The notes: generated by a model not told the origin, from the letters alone. Numbered from the stretch's first letter, positions 24,408 through 32,791 are shown. The stretch is DNA of 64,000 nt from Dysgonomonas mossii DSM 22836 (GCF_000213575.1 NZ_GL892006.1:82614-146613), one strand, 5' to 3'. Made by a program: numbers and translations.

Positions 24408-26129
24408 TTATTTATATGCTCCTTTCTTTATGGCATCGGGCGTAGCCTTATTCGCCTTGAGCAATCTTACCGCTTCTTTTATCATCTGCTCATCTCTTTG
24501 GAACATTTCATAGAAATTGTCTTCGCTGAAGAAATTGCGTATAATAAATGCTTCGAGCTGTGTTTGAAGAAGCTTGCGCGATTCATCTATCAAATATGGC
24601 TGTTTACGGATTCCCTTTGTATAGGCATAGTCTGCAAAATTATCGACAATAGGCTGTGTTGATAAATATTTTGCAGCATCAGTCCATGTTTTAAAGCTCT
24701 TCAGTTTATCTCTGTTCTTTTCGGTGTACACATAGCTAAACTCTCTGAGCAACCCTTTATTCGCTACTCGCATGTAGTACGAATTGATACCTGTCGTATC
24801 GCGAGGAACAAAAACATCGGATAAAACGCCATCGTCACCATACACCGGTCTTCCCGAAAGAGTATGGAAAAGAGGTAGATTATCGAACTTGATACTATCT
24901 CTATTGTCAAATTCTCCTCGGCTATATCTGTTATACAGATCCATACTATATGTCTGACGGTCTCCCTTTTCGTATGCCTTCTGTACACATCTACCAGATG
25001 GTGTGTGATATCGGGCTATTGTGAGTCGCATAGCAGAACCATCGTTGAACTTATATTGAGCCTGTACCAATCCTTTACCAAACGAACGGCGACCGACGAT
25101 CAATCCTCTGTCGTTGTCCTGTATAGCTCCGGCAAATATCTCACTGGCTGATGCGCTTGTTTCATCGAGAAGAACTACAATCTGGCTTTGCTTGCATGTA
25201 CCCGAATTATCAGCATAATAATTTTCACGAGGATAAGCTCTTCCTTCAGTATACAAAATAAGCTCTCCGTTGGCAAGGAATTCATTCACCATCATTATGG
25301 CAGCTTCCATGTACCCTCCTGTGTTTTGTTGCAGGTCTACAACAAAAGATTCACAACCCTGACTTTTCAATTTAGCTATTGCCGAAATAAATTCGTTATA
25401 CGTTGTGCTGCCAAACTTGCTTACCTTTATGTATCCTATCTTATTATCAAGCTTGTACGATGCATCCACACTCTTCACAGGCACAAAGGCTCTGGTTACT
25501 ACAAATGGAATCAACTCGTCACGACCTTGTCTCTTCACTCCTATTTTGATCTGGGTCTTTTCAGGCCCTTTGAGTGTGCTGTAGACTTTATTTTCATTTA
25601 TTCCTTTGCCTACAAACAGAGAATCATTGACAGTTACAACTCTGTCTCCGGCCTGTATACCGACAGCTTCAGAAGGTCCGCCCGGTATGGCTTTTACAAT
25701 TGTCAGCGTATCATTCAATATAATAAACTCAACGCCGATACCACTAAAATGACCTTCCAGTTCGTCATCTTTGCGGTTCATAATATCTGCACTAATATAA
25801 TCTGAGTGCGGATCTAATCCGGCCAATACGGTTGGTATAGCATTTTCGATCAGCGCATCTACATTTACCGTATCTACATAAGACTTATTGATATAGTCGA
25901 GTACAACGTCGAGCTTATTGCCTTTTCGCCCTAAAAATCCGCTTCCCGAACCAAATATAGAATAAGCATTTCCTATAAAGATACCAACAGCAACACTTAC
26001 AGCAATGCACAACGGAAGCCAGATATAAATACCCCTTCCTCCTTTTTTAGTTTTACTACTATTATTGTTCTCTGTCATTTTGCTGTTTGTCCCTTCCCAA
26101 TTGTTGTTCAAGTTCTTATCGCTTTCCAT
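24408..26129 (-). CDS. C-terminal processing peptidase (S41 family, Prc/CtpA type)
   Basis: A 573-residue membrane-anchored periplasmic serine peptidase. After a polar N-terminus there is one TM helix (about 33-50), a PDZ domain (about 125-200; GGPSEAVGIQAGDRVVTVND) and the S41 catalytic domain with ETSASASEIFAGAIQDN (catalytic Ser near 330) and RRSFGKGLVQ (catalytic Lys near 357). An alternative ATG lies 17 codons in. Its start codon follows the deaminase stop directly (TAA then ATG), so the two are co-transcribed. The ~130-residue C-terminal tail beyond the protease core is Lys/Tyr rich and typical of Bacteroidota homologues. Confidence 0.93.
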   Translation of the reverse strand: MESDKNLNNNWEGTNSKMTENNNSSKTKKGGRGIYIWLPLCIAVSVAVGIFIGNAYSIFGSGSGFLGRKGNKLDVVLDYINKSYVDTVNVDALIENAIPTVLAGLDPHSDYISADIMNRKDDELEGHFSGIGVEFIILNDTLTIVKAIPGGPSEAVGIQAGDRVVTVNDSLFVGKGINENKVYSTLKGPEKTQIKIGVKRQGRDELIPFVVTRAFVPVKSVDASYKLDNKIGYIKVSKFGSTTYNEFISAIAKLKSQGCESFVVDLQQNTGGYMEAAIMMVNEFLANGELILYTEGRAYPRENYYADNSGTCKQSQIVVLLDETSASASEIFAGAIQDNDRGLIVGRRSFGKGLVQAQYKFNDGSAMRLTIARYHTPSGRCVQKAYEKGDRQTYSMDLYNRYSRGEFDNRDSIKFDNLPLFHTLSGRPVYGDDGVLSDVFVPRDTTGINSYYMRVANKGLLREFSYVYTEKNRDKLKSFKTWTDAAKYLSTQPIVDNFADYAYTKGIRKQPYLIDESRKLLQTQLEAFIIRNFFSEDNFYEMFQRDEQMIKEAVRLLKANKATPDAIKKGAYK

Positions 26130-26579
26130 TTAATCTTCCGATCCCTCTGTGTTAGTTTCTATATCTATAAATACGACCTCTACTCCCGCACGTTCGAGAA
26201 GAGAAGCTCCATCTGTACGCCGATATTTCTGATTATACACAACCCGCGTTATGCCCGCCTGAATTATAAGTTTTGCACATTCTATGCAAGGCGATGTAGT
26301 CACATACATTGTAGCCCCAAGACTACTGTTATGCGAACAGGCTACTTTCGTGATTGCATTAGCTTCGGCATGCAGAACATATGCTTTGGTTTCGTTGTTT
26401 TCATCTTCGCAAATATTCTCAAATCCTGAAGGAGTACCATTATACCCATCGGATATAATCATTTTATCTTTTACAATAAGGGCACCTACTTTTCTGCGCT
26501 TACAGTACGAATTTTCGGCCCAAATAGCCGCCATCCTCATGTATCGCTCGTCGAGCAACCTTTGTTTGTCATCGCTCAT
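26130..26579 (-). CDS. dCMP/cytidine deaminase family protein (ComEB-like)
   Basis: A 149-residue zinc deaminase that probably converts dCMP to dUMP for thymidylate synthesis. HAEANAI carries the zinc His and proton-shuttle Glu, and TSPCIECAKLI carries the two zinc Cys, spaced as in dCMP deaminases. The frame is open up to 26606, but a -7 box at 26606-26613 would leave no leader for that start, so the ATG at 26579 is preferred. It is first in an operon with the S41 protease; no functional link is evident. Confidence 0.9.
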   Translation of the reverse strand: MSDDKQRLLDERYMRMAAIWAENSYCKRRKVGALIVKDKMIISDGYNGTPSGFENICEDENNETKAYVLHAEANAITKVACSHNSSLGATMYVTTSPCIECAKLIIQAGITRVVYNQKYRRTDGASLLERAGVEVVFIDIETNTEGSED

Positions 26580-26605
26580 GAAATTACGTTCTAAAAATTC
26601 GAACA

Positions 26606-26613
26606 CAAAGATA
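26606..26613 (-). promoter_or_regulatory. -7 promoter box for deaminase/protease operon (TATCTTTG)
   Basis: Exact TAnnTTTG on the minus strand 26 bp before the chosen ATG; it decides the start. Confidence 0.5.
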
Positions 26614-27090
26614 ATGAAAAGTTCACGATTTAAAGTATTTAGTTAATTTTTATATAATCCACAAATTCCCTTTTTGACCACTGTAGAGGCATATTAAATT
26701 TTATTTATAAATGATAGATAAAAGAAGGTCGACACCATTGCTTTTTCTTCTAAGAATTATCTCTTATAGAGATCTTTGAAATAGTTGAAACAGATTGTGA
26801 GCTAAAACGTCGCTGTTATAAGAACCCAAGGAACAAACTGAGCCAAAGAGCAAAGGAGGATATAAAGTGACAGTGAAATATGGTTCGAAAGGTGTTACTT
26901 TTGTCACCTTTTGATAGCAGACACACCGTCAAGACATATCATATCAATAGGTTACAATAAATAATCGGTAAAGCAGAATATTGTAAATATTGTTACCTTT
27001 TTATAGATAGTGATTTGAATTTGGGGATTCGTAACCGAAAGGTCTTGAGTTATAAAAGTCGGTATTTTAGGTGAAACAAAAATATTGCTT
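26614..27090. other. Gene-free region of about 480 bp
   Basis: Between the deaminase promoter and the pyrophosphatase promoter I find no plausible coding frame, tRNA or terminator. It holds a short hairpin (ATCTCT-TAT-AGAGAT near 26760) and a block shared with another intergenic region at 49.6 kb. A small RNA is possible but not shown. Confidence 0.4.
26864..26912 (+). repeat. Copy 1 of a duplicated intergenic block (promoter-like)
   Basis: TGTTACTTTTGTCACCTTTT at 26893-26912 is identical, base for base, to 49604-49623. It contains TACTTTTG (26896-26903), an exact -7 box. AAAGTGACAG at 26864-26873 precedes it by 29 bp; the other copy has AAAGTAACAG upstream, so the flanking inverted element is shared as well. 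A promoter with a common regulator, possibly for an untranslated RNA, is the most economical reading. Confidence 0.45.
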
Positions 27091-27098
27091 TAAATTTG
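27091..27098 (+). promoter_or_regulatory. -7 promoter box for pyrophosphatase gene (TAAATTTG)
   Basis: Exact TAnnTTTG 42 bp before the ATG at 27141. Confidence 0.5.
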
Positions 27099-27140
27099 CA
27101 GCAAAAATAAGATACACATTATAAGTTTTTAAGATTTGTT

Positions 27141-27764
27141 ATGAACGACCATCAATTTAAAGCACATCCATGGCATGGAATAAATGCCGGAAGCAATGCA
27201 CCTCACGTAGTAACATGCTTTATCGAAATAGTACCTACCGACACAGTTAAATACGAGGTTGACAAAGAAACCGGTTACCTTAGCATCGACAGACCACAGA
27301 AGTACTCAAACATCATCCCTGCCCTTTATGGGTTTATCCCTCAAACGTATAGTGCCGACCTTGTAGCAGAGCTTACAAACAATGAGTTGGGAAGAACTGA
27401 TATAGAAGGAGATAACGACCCTGTAGATATTTGTGTTCTGACAGAGAAAGACATCACACATGGAGATATAATAGTGAAAGCCAGACCCATAGGAGGTTTC
27501 AGATTACTAGATCACAACAAAGCCGACGATAAGCTTATTGCTGTACTCGAAAATGATGCTATCTACGGTGCATACAAAGATATATCGGACGTACCGCCAA
27601 TGGTAATAGACCGTCTGAAACACTACTTTACTACCTATAAGGATTTACCCGGAGACAAGTCTCCTCGCTGTATTCTTACAGGCACATACGATGTAAAAAC
27701 AGCACACGAGGTTATACGCCGCTCGATAAAAGACTACGATAACAAATATAGGAGTGACAAATAA
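27141..27764 (+). CDS. ppa: Inorganic pyrophosphatase (family I)
   Basis: A 207-residue cytoplasmic enzyme that hydrolyses pyrophosphate and so drives biosynthetic reactions forward. The family I signature DNDPVDI (near 93-99) binds the catalytic metals, preceded by YGFIPQTYS and followed by KARPIGGFRLLD with the conserved D..DDKLIAV segment. Length fits the slightly long Bacteroidota form. The metallophosphoesterase gene overlaps its 3' end by 11 bp. Confidence 0.93.
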   Translation: MNDHQFKAHPWHGINAGSNAPHVVTCFIEIVPTDTVKYEVDKETGYLSIDRPQKYSNIIPALYGFIPQTYSADLVAELTNNELGRTDIEGDNDPVDICVLTEKDITHGDIIVKARPIGGFRLLDHNKADDKLIAVLENDAIYGAYKDISDVPPMVIDRLKHYFTTYKDLPGDKSPRCILTGTYDVKTAHEVIRRSIKDYDNKYRSDK

Positions 27765-28608
27765 GAGGAAGAAATATCTGGCTTATTTTTCGCTGGCAGC
27801 CGTAATGATTGCCAGTATCTGTCTTATATATGGATATCTGGAAGCACGGAATATAAAGCTGAAAGAACTGACATTCCGAAGCAAAGATATTCCCGATGCT
27901 TTTGTAGGAAAGAAGATAATCTTTGTATCGGACATTCACTCCGGAAAATACTTCACGGGTAAAGACGTGGCACGGCTGGTAGAGAGAATCAATGAACGAA
28001 ACCCCGACATGGTGTTTATCGGAGGGGATAATACCTTAAAAGACACAACATACTCACATCCTTTCTTTAAGGAAATAAGAAAGCTGAAAAGTAAATACGG
28101 AGTATACACAGTATTGGGCAATCATGACCACTGGGAAGATGCCAAGCTGATACAGCAAGGCTTTAGTAATTGTGGCTTTCATATCTGCGACAATGAGTCA
28201 TACTGGATAAAAGAAGGCAATGACAGTATAAAAATCGGAGGTGTAGGAGATCTTTGGGAAGATGTGCAGATTATAGAGAATACAATCGGTGATGTGAAGC
28301 AAAACAACTTCTGCATATTACTGTCTCATAACCCCGACTATATGGAATTGCTAGACACAGACCTTGTAGACCTCATGCTGTCGGGTCACACACATGGAGG
28401 ACAAATAACACTTCTTGGACTGTATGCTCCCATTATGCCGGCGACCAGTCATCCCGAATATATGCAAACGGGACAAAAATACAGGTATGGTTGGAAAGAA
28501 AAGGATAAAACAAAATTATACGTTACTTCGGGCGTTGGTATGGGTGGATTTCCATTCCGTTTTTTCGCACAACCCGAGATTGTGGAAATAACCCTAGAGC
28601 AGGAATAA
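27754..28608 (+). CDS. Membrane-anchored metallophosphoesterase (YkuE-like)
   Basis: A 284-residue calcineurin-like phosphoesterase. After an N-terminal membrane anchor (about 10-30), the five metal motifs appear in order: DIHSGK (near 54), GGDNT (near 91), GNHDHWED (near 125), LSHNPDY and LSGHTHGGQ (near 210). The start is GTG at 27754, overlapping the pyrophosphatase stop (GTGACAAATAA), which points to translational coupling. YkuE-type members act on lipid or nucleotide phosphates; substrate here is unknown. Confidence 0.88.
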   Translation: MTNKRKKYLAYFSLAAVMIASICLIYGYLEARNIKLKELTFRSKDIPDAFVGKKIIFVSDIHSGKYFTGKDVARLVERINERNPDMVFIGGDNTLKDTTYSHPFFKEIRKLKSKYGVYTVLGNHDHWEDAKLIQQGFSNCGFHICDNESYWIKEGNDSIKIGGVGDLWEDVQIIENTIGDVKQNNFCILLSHNPDYMELLDTDLVDLMLSGHTHGGQITLLGLYAPIMPATSHPEYMQTGQKYRYGWKEKDKTKLYVTSGVGMGGFPFRFFAQPEIVEITLEQE

Positions 28609-28628
28609 AACCAGAAGTAAAAAACTAG

Positions 28629-29345
28629 TTATTTCTTATTTCCTTTGAAAAGATCAATTACGCTTAACAGCCTGTCCAAAGATCCGACATCGTAGCGTAC
28701 CTGATGCCTGATACGATTAAAGTCTAATTTATTTACAACCCTCACAGTAGCGTTATATTTCTTTGTATACGACTTACCTACAAGCCTATAGATATTATCC
28801 AGATCTTTAGCCGGATGCACTCTCGACTCTGAGTTTATGACATAAGGATCAAACCCAAGCCTATCTTTTATAAATCGTCCTGTCAGCCGTTTGTCTATTC
28901 TCTTGAAGTGATTTGTTTCTGCCATAAACCAGGCTTCTATCTCGTGTATTGCAATTACAATATCAAAATATGGAGCATCAGCTCTCAGTTTATTCGGCAA
29001 GAAGCGCAAACCTTTTTCCAGCTTCTCCAAATCATCTATCGGTATAGGATAAAGATCACGGACACCTATTATCATCTCATATCCTCGTTGTCGAAGGTTA
29101 GAAATGTTATCCAATATCTCCGATTTTACCCTGTTGTCTGAGCCACAATCAAAAATAAGCACTTCGTACTTCGGATTTCGAGAAAATAACGAGTTCCGAA
29201 CAATCTCTTGTTTGGGTATATTAGATCCTCCACGAAATTGTTTCTGAATAATATTAATCTGTTTATAGCCAAAGACTTCCTTTATCAAGCGATTTATAAA
29301 AATCTGCTCAGTCTGTCCTTCAACGAAAAAAGCAATGCGTCTCAT
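28629..29345 (-). CDS. TOPRIM-like protein (DUF4276-type), partner of AAA ATPase
   Basis: 238 residues from the ATG at 29345. The N-terminus RIAFFVEGQTEQIF carries the Glu of a TOPRIM domain in the EGxTE form seen in DUF4276/OLD-type nucleases, followed by EVLIFDCGSDN (near 62-72) in the place of the TOPRIM DxD motif and an AIHEIEAWFMAE segment (near 132-142) typical of DUF4276. The C-terminal half is basic. The ATPase stop and this start share one base (TGATG), so the two are translationally coupled and probably form a complex. By analogy with ATPase-TOPRIM defence pairs, an effector role against phage is inferred; the exact family needs a profile search. Confidence 0.7.
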   Translation of the reverse strand: MRRIAFFVEGQTEQIFINRLIKEVFGYKQINIIQKQFRGGSNIPKQEIVRNSLFSRNPKYEVLIFDCGSDNRVKSEILDNISNLRQRGYEMIIGVRDLYPIPIDDLEKLEKGLRFLPNKLRADAPYFDIVIAIHEIEAWFMAETNHFKRIDKRLTGRFIKDRLGFDPYVINSESRVHPAKDLDNIYRLVGKSYTKKYNATVRVVNKLDFNRIRHQVRYDVGSLDRLLSVIDLFKGNKK

Positions 29346-30481
29346 CAAACGTTATTATCCTCATCCATAATGCCAAAACCTTTCTGGTAAAAGTCTGTGG
29401 CCAAAAAATCGAAGTTATTAAGTCCCGTATATTTAAAGTCTTCAAAAGTATCTTTCGAATTTGTATAATCGTAGAATATTGATTTGCTATGATCCCTACC
29501 TATTACAGACCAATAGCGAAGCGGTATTTGGTTCATTATGTAGCGATCGTTGGTGGTCATGAAGAATTGCATATTGGATTTATTCACCTTCTTAATAACA
29601 ATGTCTGTTATTTTCTTCGAGCTTTCAAAATCAAGACCTTCTCCAATATCATCAATCAACATACAAAATGAAATATTCTTTAATTTCGCATAATGCAACA
29701 ATATCAATAAAGACAGAGCCCGATACATGCCCTGAGACATTTCACGTTGGGATACAGTATATTTACAATCTTCTTCAACGCATAATCCATAAAGTCCGTC
29801 AACCTCTTCTATATCGATTTTAGAAATATCATAGCCCAAATCCTGCATGCTCGAAAGAATCTCTGATATGAAGTCTTCACCGAACAGCTCTCTCCCCTTG
29901 TAGAAAGCGTGAATCAAAGTCTCCGGGTCATCAATATCTTTATTGTTTTCCCCCCCGACGTAATCCTTCACTAATCTCTTTTTCTCCAACTGGTTTGCAA
30001 ACATATAGTTTCGGAGGGACCTCCCCCACTCTACAAAACTTTCGTAATAGGATTTCCCTTCGTCGTTTTGCAAAGTAATAGCCAGTTGATTATCGGATAC
30101 ATCCGCTTCAAGTCTATTATTATCAAGATCAATGAATATCTTCTTTTCTCTATCTAATAAGACTTTATCATCAAATATCAGAACCTCTTTCGTGACAACC
30201 CTGTTTTTGAAGCCAAGTATATATTTATATGTATTCTCACCTTCAGTGAAAATAATTTCAAAGTCTTCGCTAGGACTAACAGTCTGCTTTAAATTAATCT
30301 GTCCCGAAAATAAGTTTGCAATCTGTCTTATCAGATTTAATGTTCGGCTTTTTCCGGATGCGTTTTTGCCCACCAAAAGATTTAGATTATCAAAGTAAGC
30401 ATAATCATCATTACTGCCTACGATACTCCATTCGCGAGGTTCACCCGCATAACGAATATATTTTAATGCACGAATTATCAT
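29345..30481 (-). CDS. AAA/ABC-type ATPase of RecF/OLD class
   Basis: A 378-residue ATPase. Walker A is GKNASGKS near residue 38 (LLVGKNASGKSRTLNLI). The ABC-like signature is REMSQGMYRAL near 250, and Walker B with its acidic partner is MLIDDIGEGLD near 277, followed by FFMTTNDR, the switch position. This N-terminal/C-terminal split with no long coiled coil fits the AAA_15/AAA_21 group used as sensors in OLD, Gabija-like and PARIS-like systems. No membrane segment or nuclease domain is present. It is followed immediately by the TOPRIM-like gene. A housekeeping DNA-repair role is less likely, because recF-type proteins lack such a partner. Confidence 0.8.
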   Translation of the reverse strand: MIIRALKYIRYAGEPREWSIVGSNDDYAYFDNLNLLVGKNASGKSRTLNLIRQIANLFSGQINLKQTVSPSEDFEIIFTEGENTYKYILGFKNRVVTKEVLIFDDKVLLDREKKIFIDLDNNRLEADVSDNQLAITLQNDEGKSYYESFVEWGRSLRNYMFANQLEKKRLVKDYVGGENNKDIDDPETLIHAFYKGRELFGEDFISEILSSMQDLGYDISKIDIEEVDGLYGLCVEEDCKYTVSQREMSQGMYRALSLLILLHYAKLKNISFCMLIDDIGEGLDFESSKKITDIVIKKVNKSNMQFFMTTNDRYIMNQIPLRYWSVIGRDHSKSIFYDYTNSKDTFEDFKYTGLNNFDFLATDFYQKGFGIMDEDNNV

Positions 30482-30520
30482 TTGGTTATATATTTTACAA
30501 AGAGTATAAAATTTACCTCC

Positions 30521-30607
30521 TCAAATATACACTTTTTCTCTCTGTAAATAATCTTCGGTAGAGAATTCAATTACAGATTCATCAACTGATTCTTTATAAG
30601 TAGGCAT
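30521..30607 (-). CDS. Possible 28-residue small ORF upstream of the ATPase
   Basis: An ATG at 30607 opens a frame of 28 codons (MPTYKESVDESVIEFSTEDY then LQREKVYI) ending at TGA 30523-30521, 39 bp before the ATPase start. The composition is acidic and protein-like, and the stop is followed by GGAGGT. It could be a leader peptide or a tiny component of the cassette, or chance. A -7 box for the ATPase overlaps its last codons, which counts against it being co-transcribed by necessity. Confidence 0.3.
   Translation of the reverse strand: MPTYKESVDESVIEFSTEDYLQREKVYI
30522..30529 (-). promoter_or_regulatory. -7 promoter box for ATPase/TOPRIM pair (TATATTTG)
   Basis: Exact TAnnTTTG on the minus strand, 40 bp before the ATPase ATG. 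No clear -33 element. Confidence 0.45.
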
Positions 30608-30634
30608 TTAAGAATGATTACTTCCGAACAAGTC

Positions 30635-30648
30635 GTCCGATATCGGAC
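30635..30648. promoter_or_regulatory. Palindrome GTCCGATATCGGAC, likely activator site (UAS)
   Basis: A perfect 14-bp palindrome, the only one of this GC content in the region. It is centred about 78 bp upstream of the transcription start predicted from the sigma-54-like promoter, which is the usual distance for NtrC-family enhancer sites. The exporter operon encodes an NtrC-family regulator, its probable binder. Confidence 0.6.
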
Positions 30649-30691
30649 ATTTACAAAAAGCATAAACGATTGATTATATATAATTTACATT

Positions 30692-30708
30692 TTCGGCATA
30701 CGACTTGA
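30692..30708 (+). promoter_or_regulatory. Sigma-54-type promoter of the exporter operon
   Basis: TTCGGCATACGACTTGA resembles the TGGCAC-N5-TTGC consensus: GG at 30695-30696 and TTGA at 30705-30708, with GG to G(A) in the 10-bp -24/-12 spacing. It has three mismatches, including A for the final C. No TAnnTTTG box lies between it and the ATG at 30740. The in-operon sigma-54 activator makes this reading likely. Confidence 0.55.
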
Positions 30709-30739
30709 TATAAATAAGTAGAATAATAAAACATTAGAA

Positions 30740-31984
30740 ATGGACAGAGAGATACCATTAAGTGAGCAACGCAAAGAAAGACGCAAACAGATCATACGAT
30801 ATGGTGCTATTATAGTAGGTTTGGCAATAGTAGTTATTATCGTAGTAAACTTTCTGCAAGGTTCGATTTCTTCGAAAAATGTAATTATAGGAACTGTTGA
30901 CAGAGGAACGATCGAAGTAACGGTAAATGCATCGGGCAAAGTGATTCCTCTGACCGAAGAAATTATTGTATCTCCTATCAATAGCAGGATACTGGAGGTA
31001 TATAAAGAAGCGGGAGATTCGGTTAACAAAGATGAACCGATCTTAAAGCTCGAACTGGCGTCGATAGAAACAGACTACAAACAGAAGCTGGACGAAAAAG
31101 AAATGAAGAAAAGCAAACTGATCCAGTCTCAAGTGAGTCTCGACAATACAATTTCGGATCTTCAAATGCAGCTGCAAGTAAAGGATATGAAGCTCAAGCA
31201 ACTACAAACCGAGCTTAAGAACGAAAGATATCTGGATAGCATCGGGGCAAGTACCTCAGACAAGGTACGCCAAGCTGCATTGAACTATGAAGTGGCAAAA
31301 CTTGAGTTCCAACAGCTAAAACAACAAATAGTAAATGAAAAGAAAAATGCATCAGCCGAGGTCAAAGTCCAACAACTTGACCTGAGTATATTCGAAAAGT
31401 CGCTGGCTGAAAGTGCCCGTCTCTTAAAGGATGCTCGTATATTATCACCTCAGAAAGCAACGCTTACGTATGTAAATAACCAAATTGGTTCGCAAGTTTC
31501 TGCCGGAACACAAATAGCGATTATCTCAGACCTAAGTCACTTTAAGGTATTGACCGAAATAGCCGATAGCTATGCCGAGAAACTGAGTTCGGGAGCTAAA
31601 GCAATAATAAAAATCGGACAATTGCAGCTGGAAGGAACGGTCGTGAATATAACCCCTTCGGTAAAGAATGGCGTAATTAATTTCACTGTCATGCTAAAAG
31701 ACTCGGGTAATTCACGCCTCAGGAGTGGTCTGAAAACAGATGTATATGTTACTCATGGAATACAGGATGATGTATTACGAATTCCGAATTCGACCTATTA
31801 TATAGGAGCCGGAGAGTATGAGCTCTGGGTAGTGAAAAACGGAGAGGCGGAAAAGAAAAAAATAAAACTAGGCGAAAGTAGCTTCGAATATGTAGAAGTG
31901 ATAAGCGGTCTCGAGAAAGGCGAGCAGGTAATTATATCAGATATGAACCAGTATAAAAACAAGCAGAAATTAAAAATAAATTAA
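30740..31984 (+). CDS. HlyD/MacA-family periplasmic adaptor
   Basis: A 414-residue membrane-fusion protein that links an inner-membrane ABC transporter to a TolC channel. One N-terminal TM helix (about 20-40, YGAIIVGLAIVVIIVVNF) is followed by a lipoyl-like half (GKVIPLTEEIIVSPINSRILEV), a long coiled coil (about 105-220, Lys/Gln/Glu rich), the second lipoyl half (ARILSPQKATLTYV) and a beta-barrel/MP domain (GLKTDVYV, GLEKGEQVI). It is the first gene of a nine-gene operon. The order adaptor-ATPase-permeases-TolC fits MacAB-TolC-like exporters. Confidence 0.9.
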   Translation: MDREIPLSEQRKERRKQIIRYGAIIVGLAIVVIIVVNFLQGSISSKNVIIGTVDRGTIEVTVNASGKVIPLTEEIIVSPINSRILEVYKEAGDSVNKDEPILKLELASIETDYKQKLDEKEMKKSKLIQSQVSLDNTISDLQMQLQVKDMKLKQLQTELKNERYLDSIGASTSDKVRQAALNYEVAKLEFQQLKQQIVNEKKNASAEVKVQQLDLSIFEKSLAESARLLKDARILSPQKATLTYVNNQIGSQVSAGTQIAIISDLSHFKVLTEIADSYAEKLSSGAKAIIKIGQLQLEGTVVNITPSVKNGVINFTVMLKDSGNSRLRSGLKTDVYVTHGIQDDVLRIPNSTYYIGAGEYELWVVKNGEAEKKKIKLGESSFEYVEVISGLEKGEQVIISDMNQYKNKQKLKIN

Positions 31985-32016
31985 TTCTATAATAGGTAAT
32001 ATAATTTTAGGGAGAT

Positions 32017-32054
32017 CTTTTATACTCTTCCTAATCGAAGGAAGAGTATAAAAG
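32017..32054 (+). other. Intercistronic hairpin between adaptor and ATPase genes
   Basis: A 15-bp perfect stem (32017-32031 CTTTTATACTCTTCC with 32040-32054) and an 8-base loop, without a following T-run. It stands in the only sizeable gap (107 bp) inside the operon. It probably sets differential mRNA stability or partial attenuation, not full termination. Confidence 0.6.
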
Positions 32055-32091
32055 TAAATAAAAAAATAATCATACATAAAATATCAGCACT

Positions 32092-32760
32092 ATGTCAATA
32101 ATCAATTTACAAGGGATTACAAAAATTTATCGGACGAAAGAAGTAGAAACAGTAGCATTGGAAAATGTAAATCTAGAAGTCGAGAAAGGAGATTTTCTGT
32201 CCGTTATGGGACCATCAGGTTGTGGCAAAAGTACTATGCTAAATATTATGGGGCTACTCGATGTTGCAACCAACGGTAAGGTACTCATCAATGGTACAGA
32301 AACAAACAAGATGAAAGATAAAGAGATGGCTGAGTTCCGCAATAAAACACTTGGGTTTGTTTTTCAAAGTTTCCATCTTATAAATTCACTAAACGTACTC
32401 GACAATGTGGAACTCCCTCTTCTTTATCGCAAGTCTGGAGACACTAGCCGCCGCGAATTGGCAAAGCATGTGTTGGAGAAAGTAGGTCTTTCGCACCGTA
32501 TGAAACACTTCCCGTCTCAACTATCCGGAGGGCAGTGTCAGCGTGTAGCCATAGCTCGTGCCATTATCGGCAATCCACAAATCATTTTGGCCGATGAGCC
32601 TACCGGAAACCTTGACAGCAAGATGGGTACGGAAATTATGGATCTACTGTTTGAGTTGAATAACGAAGGTACAACAATAGTAATGGTAACACACGACGAG
32701 CTGATAGCAAAAACGACTAAACGCATCGTTCGTTTCTTCGACGGAAGACGTGTAGAATAG
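32092..32760 (+). CDS. ABC transporter ATP-binding subunit (MacB/LolD type)
   Basis: A 222-residue ATPase with Walker A GPSGCGKST (near 40), Q-loop VFQSFHLI, signature LSGGQCQRVAIARAI (near 143), Walker B IILADEPTGNLD (near 165) and the H-loop THD. Length and the VEKGDFLSVMGPSGCGKS sequence place it in the MacB/LolD/FtsE group, which works with FtsX-type permeases. The four permease genes directly downstream have no ATPase of their own and presumably share this one. Confidence 0.95.
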   Translation: MSIINLQGITKIYRTKEVETVALENVNLEVEKGDFLSVMGPSGCGKSTMLNIMGLLDVATNGKVLINGTETNKMKDKEMAEFRNKTLGFVFQSFHLINSLNVLDNVELPLLYRKSGDTSRRELAKHVLEKVGLSHRMKHFPSQLSGGQCQRVAIARAIIGNPQIILADEPTGNLDSKMGTEIMDLLFELNNEGTTIVMVTHDELIAKTTKRIVRFFDGRRVE

Positions 32761-32791
32761 AATTAATATGAGCTAAGCTAGAAGGGAAAAA

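Noticed and set aside
26893-26912. Repeated 20-mer as the end of a transposon or integron site
   Set aside because: The two copies are in the same orientation and flank 23 kb of ordinary genes, with no transposase, recombinase or target duplication seen.
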